From Ktedonobacter robiniae (GTDB taxonomy: Bacteria; Chloroflexota; Ktedonobacteria; Ktedonobacterales; Ktedonobacteraceae): a DNA stretch of 64,000 nt. Shown piece after piece: positions 25,543 to 35,309 of the stretch (its first letter is position 1; each line of letters opens with the position of its first letter). The DNA is taken from contig NZ_BNJG01000001.1 of NCBI RefSeq assembly GCF_016587375.1, positions 1,240,001-1,304,000 on the forward strand, written 5' to 3'. Below the pieces are notes generated by a model that saw only the letters and a program-made list of their open reading frames with translations, was not told the DNA's origin and searched no databases. The translations under genes and the position numbers were made by a program.

Positions 25543-26898
25543 ATGTATAGCACACTCGATACAGGTAGAAACAAACGCCTCATTGTAGCCTGGATGCTGG
25601 TGGCGTTGTCTGTGACACTCTTCCTGACCTCGTCGGGACTCTGGATCTATAGCGCATACTTCAAGAGCAGCGCGCCTCCTCCCACACCAAAGGTTCTCCA
25701 TAAGCCTGCGGTATCACCGACACGTACGTCCGTAGCCAGCAAGACCGCGGGACTGTACCTACAAAAATTCTTGCAGCATGATTATCCAGGCATGTGGAGC
25801 CTGCTGCATCCCCAGGTCCAGACCACCTGGCCCGACCAAAACACTTACGCGCAGTACTGGCAGAAACGCTTCCAGGGCTACACCATCGCGGGCTACACGC
25901 TGGGACAGGAGAGCGCCCTCTCCTCATGGGTAAATCCTGAAACGATGCGGGAATACAAAGATGTGGCCATGGTTCCCGTCACACTCCAGATCAAGCCAAC
26001 GCTAGAGACACGGCAAGCAGCACAGAAACTCAGCACCGTCGATCCCGATATCCTTCACCCAGAGGCGCTATATAGCAACATTCCCATGTATCTCTCGCGC
26101 ACTGATGCAACTCTCTGGCAGGTGCTCAACGGCGGCCCAGTGGACCTTGAGGCCCCGATTCTCCCCCCTTTACATCCAATCTCTCACGATGTCAAGGTGC
26201 CTATCATGATGTACCACCATATTTCAGACGCTCCCACCCAGACCATTCTGGAGAAGAGCCTGACCGTATCAACCAAAATGCTAAGCGCACACCTGGCCTA
26301 TCTCAAATCACGCAAGGCCCATACCATCACCTTTAATCAGCTCTTCGATGCCCTGTATTATAATGGTCCACTGCCTTCCAATCCCGTGATCCTGACCTTT
26401 GATGATGGCTACGATGACGCCTACACCAATGCCTACCGGCTTCTCCGCCAGAATGGCTTTAGCGGAATGTTTTATATTATCACCGGCAAGGTCGGCTGGA
26501 AGGGTCAGGCAAGCTGGAATCAGCTCCAGGAGATGCTCCTTGGCGGCATGCAAATTGGTTCGCACACCATCAGTCATGTGGATATCGGCAATATCTACCT
26601 GGCCTCGCACGCCCAGGCACAGAAAGAACTGCAAGACTCACGCGCAAGCCTGCAACAGCATCTCCATATTCCCATTCAGCAGTTCTGCTATCCCTCGGGT
26701 GAACCATTTCGCCATGGGAGCCTGGCTCTTCGCGCGGCTATCGTCAACCTGCTGACCTCCCTTGGATATGTTGGCTCAACCACCGATCCCGGCGAAACAG
26801 GCATCTTCCAAAATAGCCTGACCCCCCAGGTCCTCCTGCGCATCCGCGTCGATGGACGCAGCGATCTCGGCACCTTCCAGGCTAGCATCCCCTGGTAA
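25543..26898 (+). CDS. Membrane-anchored polysaccharide deacetylase
   Basis: 451 residues. A short cytosolic N-terminus, one signal-anchor span (MLVALSVTLFLTSSGLWIY, about 18-37), then an NTF2-like region (LYLQKFLQHDYPGMWSLLHP). From about residue 225 to the end there is a NodB-type deacetylase domain: MMYHHISD, LTFDDGYDDAY (catalytic Asp and metal Asp) and GSHTISHVD (metal His pair). It removes N-acetyl groups from cell-wall or exopolysaccharide outside the membrane. Monocistronic; a very long palindrome follows. Confidence 0.88.
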   Translation: MYSTLDTGRNKRLIVAWMLVALSVTLFLTSSGLWIYSAYFKSSAPPPTPKVLHKPAVSPTRTSVASKTAGLYLQKFLQHDYPGMWSLLHPQVQTTWPDQNTYAQYWQKRFQGYTIAGYTLGQESALSSWVNPETMREYKDVAMVPVTLQIKPTLETRQAAQKLSTVDPDILHPEALYSNIPMYLSRTDATLWQVLNGGPVDLEAPILPPLHPISHDVKVPIMMYHHISDAPTQTILEKSLTVSTKMLSAHLAYLKSRKAHTITFNQLFDALYYNGPLPSNPVILTFDDGYDDAYTNAYRLLRQNGFSGMFYIITGKVGWKGQASWNQLQEMLLGGMQIGSHTISHVDIGNIYLASHAQAQKELQDSRASLQQHLHIPIQQFCYPSGEPFRHGSLALRAAIVNLLTSLGYVGSTTDPGETGIFQNSLTPQVLLRIRVDGRSDLGTFQASIPW

Positions 26899-26909
26899 TG
26901 TAGTTCTTT

Positions 26910-26976
26910 CTGGTAAAGGGTGTAGGTTCAGGTGGGCAGGCTGCGACTGCCCACCTGAACCTACACCCTTTACCAG
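26910..26976. terminator. 67-bp inverted repeat plus GC-rich tail
   Basis: Perfect 30-bp arms (CTGGTAAAGG ... CCTTTACCAG) around a 7-base loop; no T tract. It is followed at 26977-27001 by the tail GCGAGCGCCGCAGGCGC that recurs beside other palindromes here. Confidence 0.7.
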
Positions 26977-27072
26977 GCGAGCGCCGCAGGCGCGAGAGGT
27001 CAGATGAGTGCAAGCGAACAAGCGAAATTTTCTAAATCTGGCGATTGTCTGTAAATTTGTTGATAAAAAGGG

Positions 27073-27101
27073 TTTACAAGATGAGTACAGTGTGGTAATA
27101 T
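27073..27101 (+). promoter_or_regulatory. Promoter of tRNA-Ala(CGC)
   Basis: TTTACA (27073-27078), 17-base spacer, TAATAT (27096-27101); the tRNA begins 13 bases later. Confidence 0.7.
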
Positions 27102-27113
27102 CTAAACCGTCAA

Positions 27114-27186
27114 GGGGATGTAGCTCATCTGGTAGAGCGCGACAATCGCACTGTCGAGGTAAGGGGTTCGAGTCCCCTCATCTCCA
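27114..27186 (+). tRNA. tRNA-Ala (anticodon CGC)
   Basis: A 73-base cloverleaf. Acceptor GGGGATG/CATCTCC with the G3-U70 pair that identifies tRNA-Ala, D arm GCTC/GAGC, anticodon arm CGACA-ATCGCAC-TGTCG (anticodon CGC), T arm AGGGG-TTCGAGT-CCCCT, discriminator A. The CCA end is not encoded. It reads the alanine codon GCG. Confidence 0.93.
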
Positions 27187-27238
27187 CCTAAACACTTCTC
27201 GGTATATACCGAAAGTACAATAGCTTCTTACAAAGGTC

Positions 27239-27267
27239 TTGCCAATCGCAAAAGTTTGTGGTATAGT
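27239..27267 (+). promoter_or_regulatory. Promoter of the leuS T-box leader
   Basis: TTGCCA (27239-27244), 17-base spacer, TATAGT (27262-27267). Transcription would begin near 27274. Confidence 0.7.
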
Positions 27268-27426
27268 AAGCACTGCCAATACGACAGCGATGAGCAGGAG
27301 TAGTAGGTCGTTTGAGTACAGAGAGTAGCCGGGTGGTGTGAGGCTACATATCAGACTGAACTCGCCTGTGAGCTACAAGTGTCAAATGGCAGGCCGGTAG
27401 ATAAATACTAGGCAAGCTGTGAGCAC

Positions 27427-27455
27427 TTGTCGGGACGCCCGATATAGCGTATAAT
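27427..27455 (+). promoter_or_regulatory. Promoter-like boxes inside the leader, ahead of tRNA-Ala(GGC)
   Basis: TTGTCG (27427-27432), 17-base spacer, TATAAT (27450-27455), about 35 bases before the tRNA. They overlap conserved leader structure, so they may be incidental. Confidence 0.5.
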
Positions 27456-27489
27456 GAGAGTAAGTCAGAGACAAGCCGATTCTTTATCT

Positions 27490-27562
27490 GGGCCTGTAGC
27501 GCAGCTGGTAGAGCGTCTCCATGGCATGGAGAAGGTCAGGGGTTCGAGTCCCCTCAGGTCCA
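27490..27562 (+). tRNA. tRNA-Ala (anticodon GGC), nested in the leuS leader
   Basis: A 73-base cloverleaf. Acceptor GGGCCTG/CAGGTCC with G3-U70, D arm GCGC/GAGC, anticodon arm TCTCC-ATGGCAT-GGAGA (anticodon GGC), T arm AGGGG-TTCGAGT-CCCCT, discriminator A, and an encoded CCA at 27563-27565. It reads GCC/GCU. It lies between the specifier domain and the antiterminator of a leucine T-box. Confidence 0.95.
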
Positions 27563-27726
27563 CCAGTTTTACCCCTTGTCTTGATTGAAAAGCGGGGTGG
27601 TACCACGGAACAACCTTTCGTCCCTTGGATGGAGGTTTTTTTTGTTGCTCTTTTTTCTACAGAATTTAACCGAATACATTACTATACCAATTTATCCCGC
27701 TGCATGGCATCCTGGGAGGCATTCGC

Positions 27727-30213
27727 ATGATTACACGTACGAAGTACGATCCAAAGGCCGTTGAACATAAATGGCAGGCACAATGGGAGACCGAGCAGGT
27801 CTACCGCGCCTCAGATGATCCCGCAAAACCTGATTTAAAGCCTAAGTTCTATCACCTGGTGATGTTCCCCTACCCCTCTGGCGATCTACACATGGGGCAC
27901 TGGTACAACTACTCGCCCTTTGACGCCTATGGCCGTCTCAAACGCATGCAAGGCTACAATGTGATGCAGCCCATTGGCTTCGATGCCTTTGGCCTGCCAG
28001 CCGAGAATGCCGCGATCAAACGCGGTGTCCAGGCACGAACCTGGACGCTGGCCAATATTGAGAATATGCGCAAACAGCTCCAGGCCATGGGCGCGGGCTG
28101 GGACTGGTCACGTGAGGTCATTACCTGCCTGCCAGATTACTACAAATGGACACAGTGGCTCTTCCTGCAATTCTATAAACATGGCCTGGCCTATCGCACC
28201 AAGGCACCTGCCAACTGGTGTCCTGGCTGTAACACGACCCTGGCTAACGAGCAGGTGCTGGCCGATGGCACCTGTGAGCGCTGTGGCAGTGTTGTTGAGC
28301 GCCGTGAGATCGATCAGTGGCTGCTGAAGATCTCTGCCTACGCGGAAGAGCTGCTGAAGTTTGAGGATATCGAGTGGCCCGAGAAAACCGTGACCATGCA
28401 GCGCAACTGGATCGGTCGCAGCGAAGGCGCCGAGGTCCGCTTCAAGGCTGAGATCGAGGGTAAGCAAGAAGAGATTCCAGTCTTCACCACGCGCCCCGAC
28501 ACCATCTATGGCGTGACCTTCTTCGTCCTGGCGCCAGAGCATCCCTGGGTCGCGAAAATCACAACGCCTGAGCGCAAGGATGCCGTTGAGGCCTATGTTG
28601 ACCAGGCCCGCCGTATGACCGAGATTGAGCGCATGAGCGCTGAGAAAGAGAAGAGCGGCGTCTTTACCGGCGGCTATGTCATCAATCCTGTCAGTGGTGA
28701 GCAGATACCGGTCTGGATCGCCGATTATGTGCTGATGGGCTATGGTGCGGGCGCGGTCATGGGCGTTCCAGCGCATGATCAGCGCGACTTCGAGTTTGCG
28801 CGTAAGTTCAATCTGCCCATTCGCCAGGTCATTCTGGCCGAAGATGAGGAGCCAACCGATCCCGCCACCTGGGAAAGCGCGAAAGAAGCCCTGGGACGCA
28901 TGATCAATTCAGGCCCCTTTGATGGGACCTCCGGCGACGAGTCGAAGACCAAAGTGACACGCTCTATCGAGGAGCAGGGTGTCGGCAAGGCCACGGTGAA
29001 CTACCGCCTGCGTGACTGGTTAATCAGCCGCCAGCGCTACTGGGGTTGCCCCATTCCCGTCGTGTATTGTGAGAAGGATGGCCTGGTCCCCGTGCCCGAG
29101 GATCAACTCCCGGTACGCCTACCTGAGAATGTCCAGTTTAAGTCTACAGGCGAGTCGCCGCTGCGCTATGAAGAGTCCTTCCTGAATACGACCTGCCCCA
29201 CCTGTGGCGGTCCAGCCACCCGCGAGGCAGACACGATGGATACCTTCATCTGCTCCTCCTGGTACTACCTGCGCTACTCCGATCCCCATAACGATCAAGA
29301 GGCCTGGAGCCAGGAGCAGATGCGCAAGTGGTTGCCCGTCGACCAGTATGTGGGCGGCGTTGAGCACGCGATTCTGCACTTGCTGTACTCGCGTTTTTTC
29401 ACCAAGGCCCTGCGCGATATGGGACACCTGAGCTTCGGCGAGCCATTCAAACGCCTCTATCACCAGGGCATGGTGCTTGGCCCCGATGGACAGAAGATGT
29501 CAAAGTCACGCGGCAACGTCGAGGCCCCCGATAAATACATTGAGACCTACGGCGCGGATACCGTACGCTGCTATATGATGTTCATCGGCCCCTTCGAGGC
29601 GGGTGGCTCCTTTAAGGCGGAGAATCTGGAAGGCGTCTGGCGCTTCCTGAACCGCTTCTGGAGCCTGGTCACCGAGTCCTGGACCGACAATCCCAGCACA
29701 GAGGAGACCACTGAGAGCAAGGCGATTGAGCGCCTGCGTCACAAGACCATCAAGCGGATCACCGAAGACCTGAGCAACTTCCGCTTCAACACCGCGCTGG
29801 CCGCGTTGATGGAGTGTAACAATGCCCTGATTAAACAGCAGCATGAGTCAGTCGCGCGCACGGCGGCCTTCCAGCGCGCGCTCGAGACCATGATGCAGCT
29901 GCTGGCACCCCTGGCTCCCCATATTACCGAGGAGCTCTGGCATCAGACAGGGCATGAGGGCTCGATACACCTGAGCACCTGGCCAGCCTTCGACGAGGCC
30001 ATGACACACGACGAGAGCTTTACCCTGGTTGTGCAAGTCAATGGTAAAGTGCGCGAGCGCCTTGAGGCGCCCGCTGGTATTAGCGAGGATGATGTCCGCA
30101 GGCTGGTGCTTTCTAACGAGCGCGTTCTCTCCTTCATTGGAGACGCCACCGTTCAGAAAGTCATCTATATTCCTGGGCGACTGGCCAACATCGTTATTCG
30201 CAACGTTCGCTAA
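27727..30213 (+). CDS. leuS: Leucyl-tRNA synthetase
   Basis: An 828-residue class I synthetase of normal length. HIGH motif as HMGHW (in [14 protein letters not shown]), a zinc-binding CPGC ... CERCG pair near residues 165-185, the CP1 editing domain ([28 protein letters not shown]), KMSKS in [10 protein letters not shown], and an anticodon-binding C-terminal domain. It attaches leucine to tRNA-Leu and edits errors. Expression should respond to uncharged tRNA-Leu through the T-box leader. Confidence 0.97.
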   Translation: MITRTKYDPKAVEHKWQAQWETEQVYRASDDPAKPDLKPKFYHLVMFPYPSGDLHMGHWYNYSPFDAYGRLKRMQGYNVMQPIGFDAFGLPAENAAIKRGVQARTWTLANIENMRKQLQAMGAGWDWSREVITCLPDYYKWTQWLFLQFYKHGLAYRTKAPANWCPGCNTTLANEQVLADGTCERCGSVVERREIDQWLLKISAYAEELLKFEDIEWPEKTVTMQRNWIGRSEGAEVRFKAEIEGKQEEIPVFTTRPDTIYGVTFFVLAPEHPWVAKITTPERKDAVEAYVDQARRMTEIERMSAEKEKSGVFTGGYVINPVSGEQIPVWIADYVLMGYGAGAVMGVPAHDQRDFEFARKFNLPIRQVILAEDEEPTDPATWESAKEALGRMINSGPFDGTSGDESKTKVTRSIEEQGVGKATVNYRLRDWLISRQRYWGCPIPVVYCEKDGLVPVPEDQLPVRLPENVQFKSTGESPLRYEESFLNTTCPTCGGPATREADTMDTFICSSWYYLRYSDPHNDQEAWSQEQMRKWLPVDQYVGGVEHAILHLLYSRFFTKALRDMGHLSFGEPFKRLYHQGMVLGPDGQKMSKSRGNVEAPDKYIETYGADTVRCYMMFIGPFEAGGSFKAENLEGVWRFLNRFWSLVTESWTDNPSTEETTESKAIERLRHKTIKRITEDLSNFRFNTALAALMECNNALIKQQHESVARTAAFQRALETMMQLLAPLAPHITEELWHQTGHEGSIHLSTWPAFDEAMTHDESFTLVVQVNGKVRERLEAPAGISEDDVRRLVLSNERVLSFIGDATVQKVIYIPGRLANIVIRNVR

Positions 30214-30880
30214 TATCCCAGTTTGTTAGCAGCAATCAGGCAGGCACCTACCCAATAGGTACCTGCCTGAATTTATATGCCCTATTTTGTAACCCTGACA
30301 CGTCTATAGTAGTAGAAGGTGATGAAAAAATTGAAGATTTGTCATCACCTGTCGATTACACACCGAGAAGGCTATATAATTTGATAGGATGGAAAATTTT
30401 CGCGTTCTCTGTGGAAAAAGACAACGAAGTCTTGACTTTAGGTCATAGAGATGGAACTTTTCTACCTCTTCAAACGTATATACCGCAGATAGCCTTTTAA
30501 GATCGCTCTCCATGCGTGCTCACACGGCACCTGGAGACGAGCAGCGGTGGTAGTGAGTTTGGGGGACACGTGAAGCGGATCACACTTTTTATGTCACCTG
30601 GAACACAGTAACTACGCCGGTTTCCTGCTATGCTTCGTACATACGGAAATAGGTAGTGAGGGTGGAGTAACCTGACGAGGATGGGATAGTGTGATGGGGT
30701 ACATTCAAAATCTGGTATTTGAAAAACTGTAGGGTGGCGCGTCTATTCAATGAAGCACTCTTTTCTTCGAGCTTTTCTTCGAATAAGAAATGGGCCAGAA
30801 TAGTCGTTCCATAACAGGTATGCACAGTAGAGAGCAGTGGCGGCTTGCCGGTCATCGGCGTAGGTGGAAGGATATAGAAC
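30214..30880. other. Gene-free interval after leuS
   Basis: Holds a terminator-like hairpin (30236-30270, arms TCAGGCAGG / CCTGCCTGA) and a second hairpin at 30317-30350 (AGGTGATGA / TCATCACCT). I see no convincing gene in the rest. Confidence 0.5.
30236..30270 (+). terminator. Hairpin after leuS
   Basis: Arms TCAGGCAGG-C-ACCTA / TAGGT-A-CCTGCCTGA, followed by ATTTAT. Confidence 0.6.
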
Positions 30881-31093
30881 ATGAATACACAGCCTTTGGA
30901 ATTAATTACTAGCGTTGACAACGCTCTTGACGAGACGGACTTTCTTCGCCAGCGCGGTTTTGCTCAAGATGAGATTATTTCTCTGCTCTGGCTTCGTCAA
31001 TGGTATCAGAATGGCGGGAGTGATCGTGTGGAGGTGGTGCGACAGCTAGAATATTTGCACTACCTCTACACACAGGGGAAAGTGACCTCCTAG
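30881..31093 (+). CDS. Small protein of unknown function
   Basis: 70 residues, preceded by GGAAGGA eight bases before the ATG. Predicted largely alpha-helical (DETDFLRQRGFAQDEIISLLWLRQWYQ, in pieces), soluble, with no Cys. No family recognised. It is closed by the long palindrome at 31104-31174 and convergent with phytoene synthase. Confidence 0.6.
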   Translation: MNTQPLELITSVDNALDETDFLRQRGFAQDEIISLLWLRQWYQNGGSDRVEVVRQLEYLHYLYTQGKVTS

Positions 31094-31103
31094 TAGTCTA
31101 TCT

Positions 31104-31174
31104 TTATAAATAAGTGGCGTAGGGTGTACTGGCAGCCGGCGGCTGCCAGTACACCCTACGCCACTTATTTATAA
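31104..31174. terminator. 71-bp inverted repeat between convergent genes
   Basis: Perfect 34-bp arms (TTATAAATAAGTGG ... CCACTTATTTATAA) around a 3-base loop. The stop codon of the phytoene synthase gene lies inside one arm. The AT-rich outer ends would supply a T tract on both strands. Confidence 0.75.
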
Positions 31175-32091
31175 TACATGACCATATGTCTGCTCCCAAT
31201 ATGTTGCAGAATCCAGCAGGTCGAGGCCGCGACTAACTTTGTCTGCAAAGGAACGCTGGCTCGCTTGGTAAACACATTGTAGTCATTCGAGCGAATGCGC
31301 TCCAGAATACGCCGGTACAAAACCCCACTTAGTTTCACCGACAACTGACAATCGGGATGCAGCAGGTCAATGCCCTGCTGACCCCTGATGTAGTACTCTT
31401 CGGCACGCGCCATTTGAAAGTGGATCAACTCGCGGAAAGCGTCGTTGATCACGCCCTGCTGTAAATTCTCTTCGCTATAGCGAAAACGCTCCATCTCCTC
31501 CAGCGGTAGATAGATACGGTTGCGCCGCAGGTCCTCGCCCACATCACGCAAGATATTTGTCAATTGAAGCGCGATACCTAGCTCCACCGCGTATGTCAAT
31601 GCGCGCTCATCGTTATAGCCAAAGATCGGGCTGGTTAACAGACCAACAGTACCAGCCACACGATAACAGTAAAGCTCAAGTTCCGCGAAACTCTGATAGC
31701 GCCTTTTGCTCAGGTCCATGGCCACGCCATCTAATAGCACCAAAGCGGGCCTTATGGGCACTGCATAGGTCTGTAGCATATCTTCCCAGGCCTGCATAAT
31801 CGGGTTATCACCGCTCCCTTCTCCATCATAAACATGCTGGAGCGACTGGTGCCAGTAATCCAGTTCGCAATGGGGATCCTTCACTCCATAGAGATGACCA
31901 GTACGCGGCTCCCGCGTGCCCTCCGCTTCATCCACGATATCATCGATCATGCGACAGAAGGCATAGACAGCCCAGATGGCCTTGCGCTTGGGTTGAGGAA
32001 GAAAGTTAGAACCCCAGTAAAAGGTTTTTGATGCTCGTTGGGTAATCTTCCGACAATACTCGTAAGGATCCGTCACGCTACTTTGTCGCAT
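31165..32091 (-). CDS. crtB: Phytoene/squalene synthase
   Basis: A 308-residue head-to-head prenyl synthase. The two aspartate-rich motifs are clear: FCRMIDDIVDEAE (near residue 50) and QLTNILRDVGEDLRRNRIYLP (near 170), with the substrate motif ASKTFYWGSNFLP at the N-terminus. It condenses two C20 diphosphates to phytoene at the membrane surface. A CrtI-like desaturase and a CruF-type hydratase lie 26 kb away, so the chromosome has a carotenoid route, though not clustered. Squalene or dehydrosqualene synthesis is a less likely alternative. Confidence 0.85.
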   Translation of the reverse strand: MRQSSVTDPYEYCRKITQRASKTFYWGSNFLPQPKRKAIWAVYAFCRMIDDIVDEAEGTREPRTGHLYGVKDPHCELDYWHQSLQHVYDGEGSGDNPIMQAWEDMLQTYAVPIRPALVLLDGVAMDLSKRRYQSFAELELYCYRVAGTVGLLTSPIFGYNDERALTYAVELGIALQLTNILRDVGEDLRRNRIYLPLEEMERFRYSEENLQQGVINDAFRELIHFQMARAEEYYIRGQQGIDLLHPDCQLSVKLSGVLYRRILERIRSNDYNVFTKRASVPLQTKLVAASTCWILQHIGSRHMVMYYK

Positions 32092-32492
32092 CGCACATCT
32101 CCTATTCTACTTTTGATACAGACGGGCTTCTTGCTCACTTCAAAGGTCACATCTCTCGCTCTATAGCTACAGCTGTTCGCTCGTGTTTCTCCGCACATCA
32201 TCTTTTATTAGTTTAGGAGACATCACTAACCACGCCTATTTATCAGATGATAATTTGCTCCTACGCCAGTATAGATGCCTGCTCGCACTAGAAATGGGTA
32301 ATTTCCCTGGCGTAATATGCGAATTCGTCTTATTGTTCTCTTCGCGGGAACCTGTTTGAGGCGCTTCGCCACTTCGTGGCTATTGATCAAACCTAAAAGA
32401 GGAGCTATACGTACATATGGGTAAGGCGATGTTGTTCAGTTCAAAGAATATTCTATAGCTTGTTCAGCTCAAAATATATAATAAGGAAGCTT
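32092..32492. other. Divergent intergenic region
   Basis: About 400 bases between crtB and the ArsA-like gene. It contains a short GC-rich hairpin near 32360 (GGCGCTTCGCC, CACTTCGTGG). I see no gene; promoters for both sides are expected. Confidence 0.4.
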
Positions 32493-33674
32493 ATGCGTAT
32501 TATACTTTATCTTGGAAAAGGCGGGGTGGGCAAAACAACCATCTCCGCTGCGACCGCCGCGCGTTCCGCAGCACTTGGCAAGCGCACGCTGGTTGTCAGT
32601 ACAGACCTGGCTCATAGCCTGGCCGACTGTTTAGGGGTTCCTTTGACTTCTGAGCCAGGCGAGATCGCGCCCAACCTGTGGGCGCAGGAGGTCAATGTCC
32701 TTGATGAGATGCGCCGTGGGTGGGGCAAACTCCAGGAGACTATGACACGCACGCTGCGCAAGCAAGGAGTCGACGATGTCATGGCAGAGGAACTGGCCCT
32801 GATTCCAGGCATGGACGAGATCGTAAGCCTCGTCAATATCTACCGCAATGCCGAGCGGGGAAACTTTGATGTGGTAGTGATTGATGCCGCGCCCACCGGT
32901 GAGACTGTGCGCCTCCTCAGCATGCCCGATACCTTTCAGTGGTATGTTGGACGCCTCTCTGGTATGCGTGGAACTCTTAACCTGGCCCGTCCTTTCCTGA
33001 AATCGCTCCTCCCAACGACCGAGTTGCTTGATGCCGTACAAAAATTGAGTGAGCGCGTCAAGACGTTGCGTGAAGTGCTTAGCGACCCCACAATCACCTC
33101 GTACCGCCCCGTGGTGAATCCCGAGCGCATGGTGATCAAAGAGGCTCTACGCGCCGAGACCTACCTCTCCCTCTTCGGCTACCCTATCGATAGCGTGGTC
33201 TGCAACCGCGTCATCCAGCCCGGCGACTACCAGGATGCCTTTCTACGCGAGATGTATAACACACAGGAGAAGCTCCGCCAGCAGATCCATACGACCTTCG
33301 CGCCACTTCCCGTCTGGGAGGCACCCTATTACGCCCAAGAGATTCTAGGCGTGGATGAGCTTGAGAAGCTAGCCCAGGTGGTCTTTGGCGAGCAGGACCC
33401 CACCACAGTCTACCACCAGGGAGCAGTACAGGAGATCGTGCGCAAAGAGCAAGGCTATATCCTGCGCCTCCCACTGCCTCATGTGGAAATGAGCAAGGTC
33501 ATCATGACCAAGAAAGGCGATGAGATGATTATCGAGATCGGAAACTTCAAGCGCGATCTCACCCTCCCCGCCATCCTCACACACCACGAGGCGACCTCGG
33601 CCCGCTTCGCAAATAAGGCCTTAGAAATCCATTTTACCGCCCCCGCCGAGGCCGAGAGCGACAAAACGGCATAA
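32493..33674 (+). CDS. ArsA/Get3-family ATPase
   Basis: About 393 residues from the ATG at 32493 (AAGGAAGC just upstream; an earlier in-frame ATG is less likely). Deviant Walker A at the N-terminus (GKGGVGKTT), switch I region STDLAHSLADCLG, switch II VIDAAPTGETVRLL, and a NRV adenine loop (SVVCNRVIQ). Residues about 320-390 form an HSP20-like tail (YILRLPLPHVEMSKV, GNFKRDLTLP), as in bacterial ArsA homologues with a fused crystallin domain. No arsenite-pump genes are nearby and the arsenic-binding Cys are not apparent, so a client-targeting (Get3-like) role is more likely than arsenite export. Confidence 0.85.
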   Translation: MRIILYLGKGGVGKTTISAATAARSAALGKRTLVVSTDLAHSLADCLGVPLTSEPGEIAPNLWAQEVNVLDEMRRGWGKLQETMTRTLRKQGVDDVMAEELALIPGMDEIVSLVNIYRNAERGNFDVVVIDAAPTGETVRLLSMPDTFQWYVGRLSGMRGTLNLARPFLKSLLPTTELLDAVQKLSERVKTLREVLSDPTITSYRPVVNPERMVIKEALRAETYLSLFGYPIDSVVCNRVIQPGDYQDAFLREMYNTQEKLRQQIHTTFAPLPVWEAPYYAQEILGVDELEKLAQVVFGEQDPTTVYHQGAVQEIVRKEQGYILRLPLPHVEMSKVIMTKKGDEMIIEIGNFKRDLTLPAILTHHEATSARFANKALEIHFTAPAEAESDKTA

Positions 33675-33677
33675 TCT

Positions 33678-33742
33678 ACATTCAGGAAGAGAGTGGCGGG
33701 CTGTTGTCCTGGACGACAGCCCGCCACTCTCTTCCTGAATGT
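33678..33742. terminator. 65-bp inverted repeat between convergent genes
   Basis: 27-bp perfect outer arms (ACATTCAGGAAGAG ... CTCTTCCTGAATGT) and a nearly paired centre; no T tract. Confidence 0.7.
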
Positions 33743-33751
33743 TCCTATTAG

Positions 33752-35026
33752 TCAGGAGACTACCTCTATCGCTGACTTGCTTGGGCTCGGCTCTTCCTGA
33801 GCATCATCCTTCAGGCGCGCATTGCGCAGCGTCAGGAGGGCGACAACGCCCGCCAGGAGTGTAAGAATGCCTGAGATGTCTAATAGAGTAACTGTACTCA
33901 AGCGGTCGCCCGCACCAGTGGCGAGAATCAGGCCTGCAAACATAGCGATGGAGAGAAGTGTCTCGAATGCGCCAAAGACACGACCGCGATAACTATCCTC
34001 AACCCTGATTTGCAGCAACGTCTGTGTCGTTACCATTAAGCCAACGATAAAGACACCCACTATACCAATCAGGAGCAGAGAGATCAGTAGATGAGGATAG
34101 TGGGTGATGATCAAGATGGCGCTTCCCGTGGCTACCAGCGCCAACACTGCCAGCACAACCGGGCGAACTATCTTACTCACCTGGCCCACCAGCAATGCGC
34201 CCAACAAAGAACCCACGCCCTGAGCGGTAATAATCCAGCCCAGCGTGACTGAGCCGCCATGCAGTACTTTTTCTGTCAGCGGCACCAGCATGACGTTCAG
34301 TACGCCCTGCCCTATCATAAGGACGCTTATCGTCAAGAAAACGCCCAGGATGACATCATCGCGTTTAACTATCCCCAGGCCACTCCTCCACTCGCGCAAG
34401 ACGTTCTTTGTCGCCTCTCCAACCGAGACCACTGCATCAGACTGTGGTGCCGTAGCACGAGCAGGGACAGCAATCAAGGCTATCATCAGAGCTGAAAAGA
34501 GATAGGTCGCGCTATCCGCCACGACCACCCCTGTTGTACTCAGCCAGGCATACAGTATACCTCCCAAAGGCGGCCCAATCAGGCGCGTCAGGGCTTCACT
34601 AAAAGACGAAAGCGAGTTGGCCCCTATCAAGTCTTTCTCACCCACAAGCGTAGGAATGAGCGCCATCGAGGCGGGTGTAAAAAATTGGGAGATGATCGCC
34701 TGGCACGCGACCGCAACATAGATGACCCATATCAGGTTCTGTGTATGAACCAACAAGATCAGTAGAAGCACCGCTGCACGCGAAAGGTCAGCAATAATCA
34801 TCGTCCAACGTCGATCCCAGCGATCAACAAAAACACCAGCCAATGATCCCAGGAGAATACGCGGCAACATCTCAATCATATACATTATGCCCGTCTGTAA
34901 TACCGAGCCTGTTAACTGATAGATGTAGAATGGTAGCGCCAGGAGCAACAGCCAGTCACCCGATAACGAGACAATTTGTCCCAGCCATAATAACGCAAAA
35001 TTACGCTTCCTTAGTGCGGTAAACAT
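33752..35026 (-). CDS. MFS transporter (MFS_3/EntS-like)
   Basis: About 424 residues from the ATG at 35026, which follows GAAGGAG. Twelve hydrophobic segments. The first half shows FALLWLGQIVSLSGDWLLLLALPFYIY and a motif A-like loop (LAGVFVDRWDRRWTMI), as in the enterobactin-exporter/macrolide-efflux group. Short basic C-terminal tail. Probably a drug or metabolite exporter; substrate unknown. It is divergent from the epimerase gene. Confidence 0.85.
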   Translation of the reverse strand: MFTALRKRNFALLWLGQIVSLSGDWLLLLALPFYIYQLTGSVLQTGIMYMIEMLPRILLGSLAGVFVDRWDRRWTMIIADLSRAAVLLLILLVHTQNLIWVIYVAVACQAIISQFFTPASMALIPTLVGEKDLIGANSLSSFSEALTRLIGPPLGGILYAWLSTTGVVVADSATYLFSALMIALIAVPARATAPQSDAVVSVGEATKNVLREWRSGLGIVKRDDVILGVFLTISVLMIGQGVLNVMLVPLTEKVLHGGSVTLGWIITAQGVGSLLGALLVGQVSKIVRPVVLAVLALVATGSAILIITHYPHLLISLLLIGIVGVFIVGLMVTTQTLLQIRVEDSYRGRVFGAFETLLSIAMFAGLILATGAGDRLSTVTLLDISGILTLLAGVVALLTLRNARLKDDAQEEPSPSKSAIEVVS

Positions 35027-35309
35027 TCTCAAGCTCCTTCAATTTTTTAAGTCTCTGTATTCTGCCCCACAACATTCGCTCACCATTAGACAAAAAGCTT
35101 CAATCGTTTGCAATAAAACACCAATCTCACGGCAATATTAACACCTGCCATCAACAAAAGTCAATATTTATTTGCTTATTTTTGGCAATTTAAAGTGAAT
35201 TTTTAACAAATTGATCTGTATTTCACCAGTCTCTATTGCTTCCCTCTATGGTACATTGAAAGTATTGGAGGTATGACGTCTCACTCATCCACATACGAAG
35301 GAGTTTTCC

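Larger units (their letters stand above)
27274..27648 (+). promoter_or_regulatory. T-box riboswitch (leucine) of leuS, with a tRNA gene inside
   Basis: Stem I is recognisable by CAGAGAGTAGCCGGGTGGTG and the specifier region CTGAACTCGCCTGTGAG, which places the leucine codon CTC at 27361-27363, aligned with the serS specifier loop. The antiterminator box AGCGGGGTGGTACCACGG is at 27591-27608 and a terminator with eight T ends near 27642. Between stem III (about 27430-27460) and the T-box, the arms AGACAAG (27469-27475) and CTTGTCT (27575-27581) enclose a whole tRNA-Ala(GGC). In serS the same position holds only a 5-bp hairpin with an 8-base loop. Confidence 0.85.

Noticed and set aside
27114..27565. 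Reading the two tRNA-Ala genes as a simple tRNA cluster that happens to lie before leuS
   Set aside because: A promoter and T-box stem I with a leucine specifier lie between them and the antiterminator lies after the second, so the second tRNA is inside the leader rather than merely beside it.
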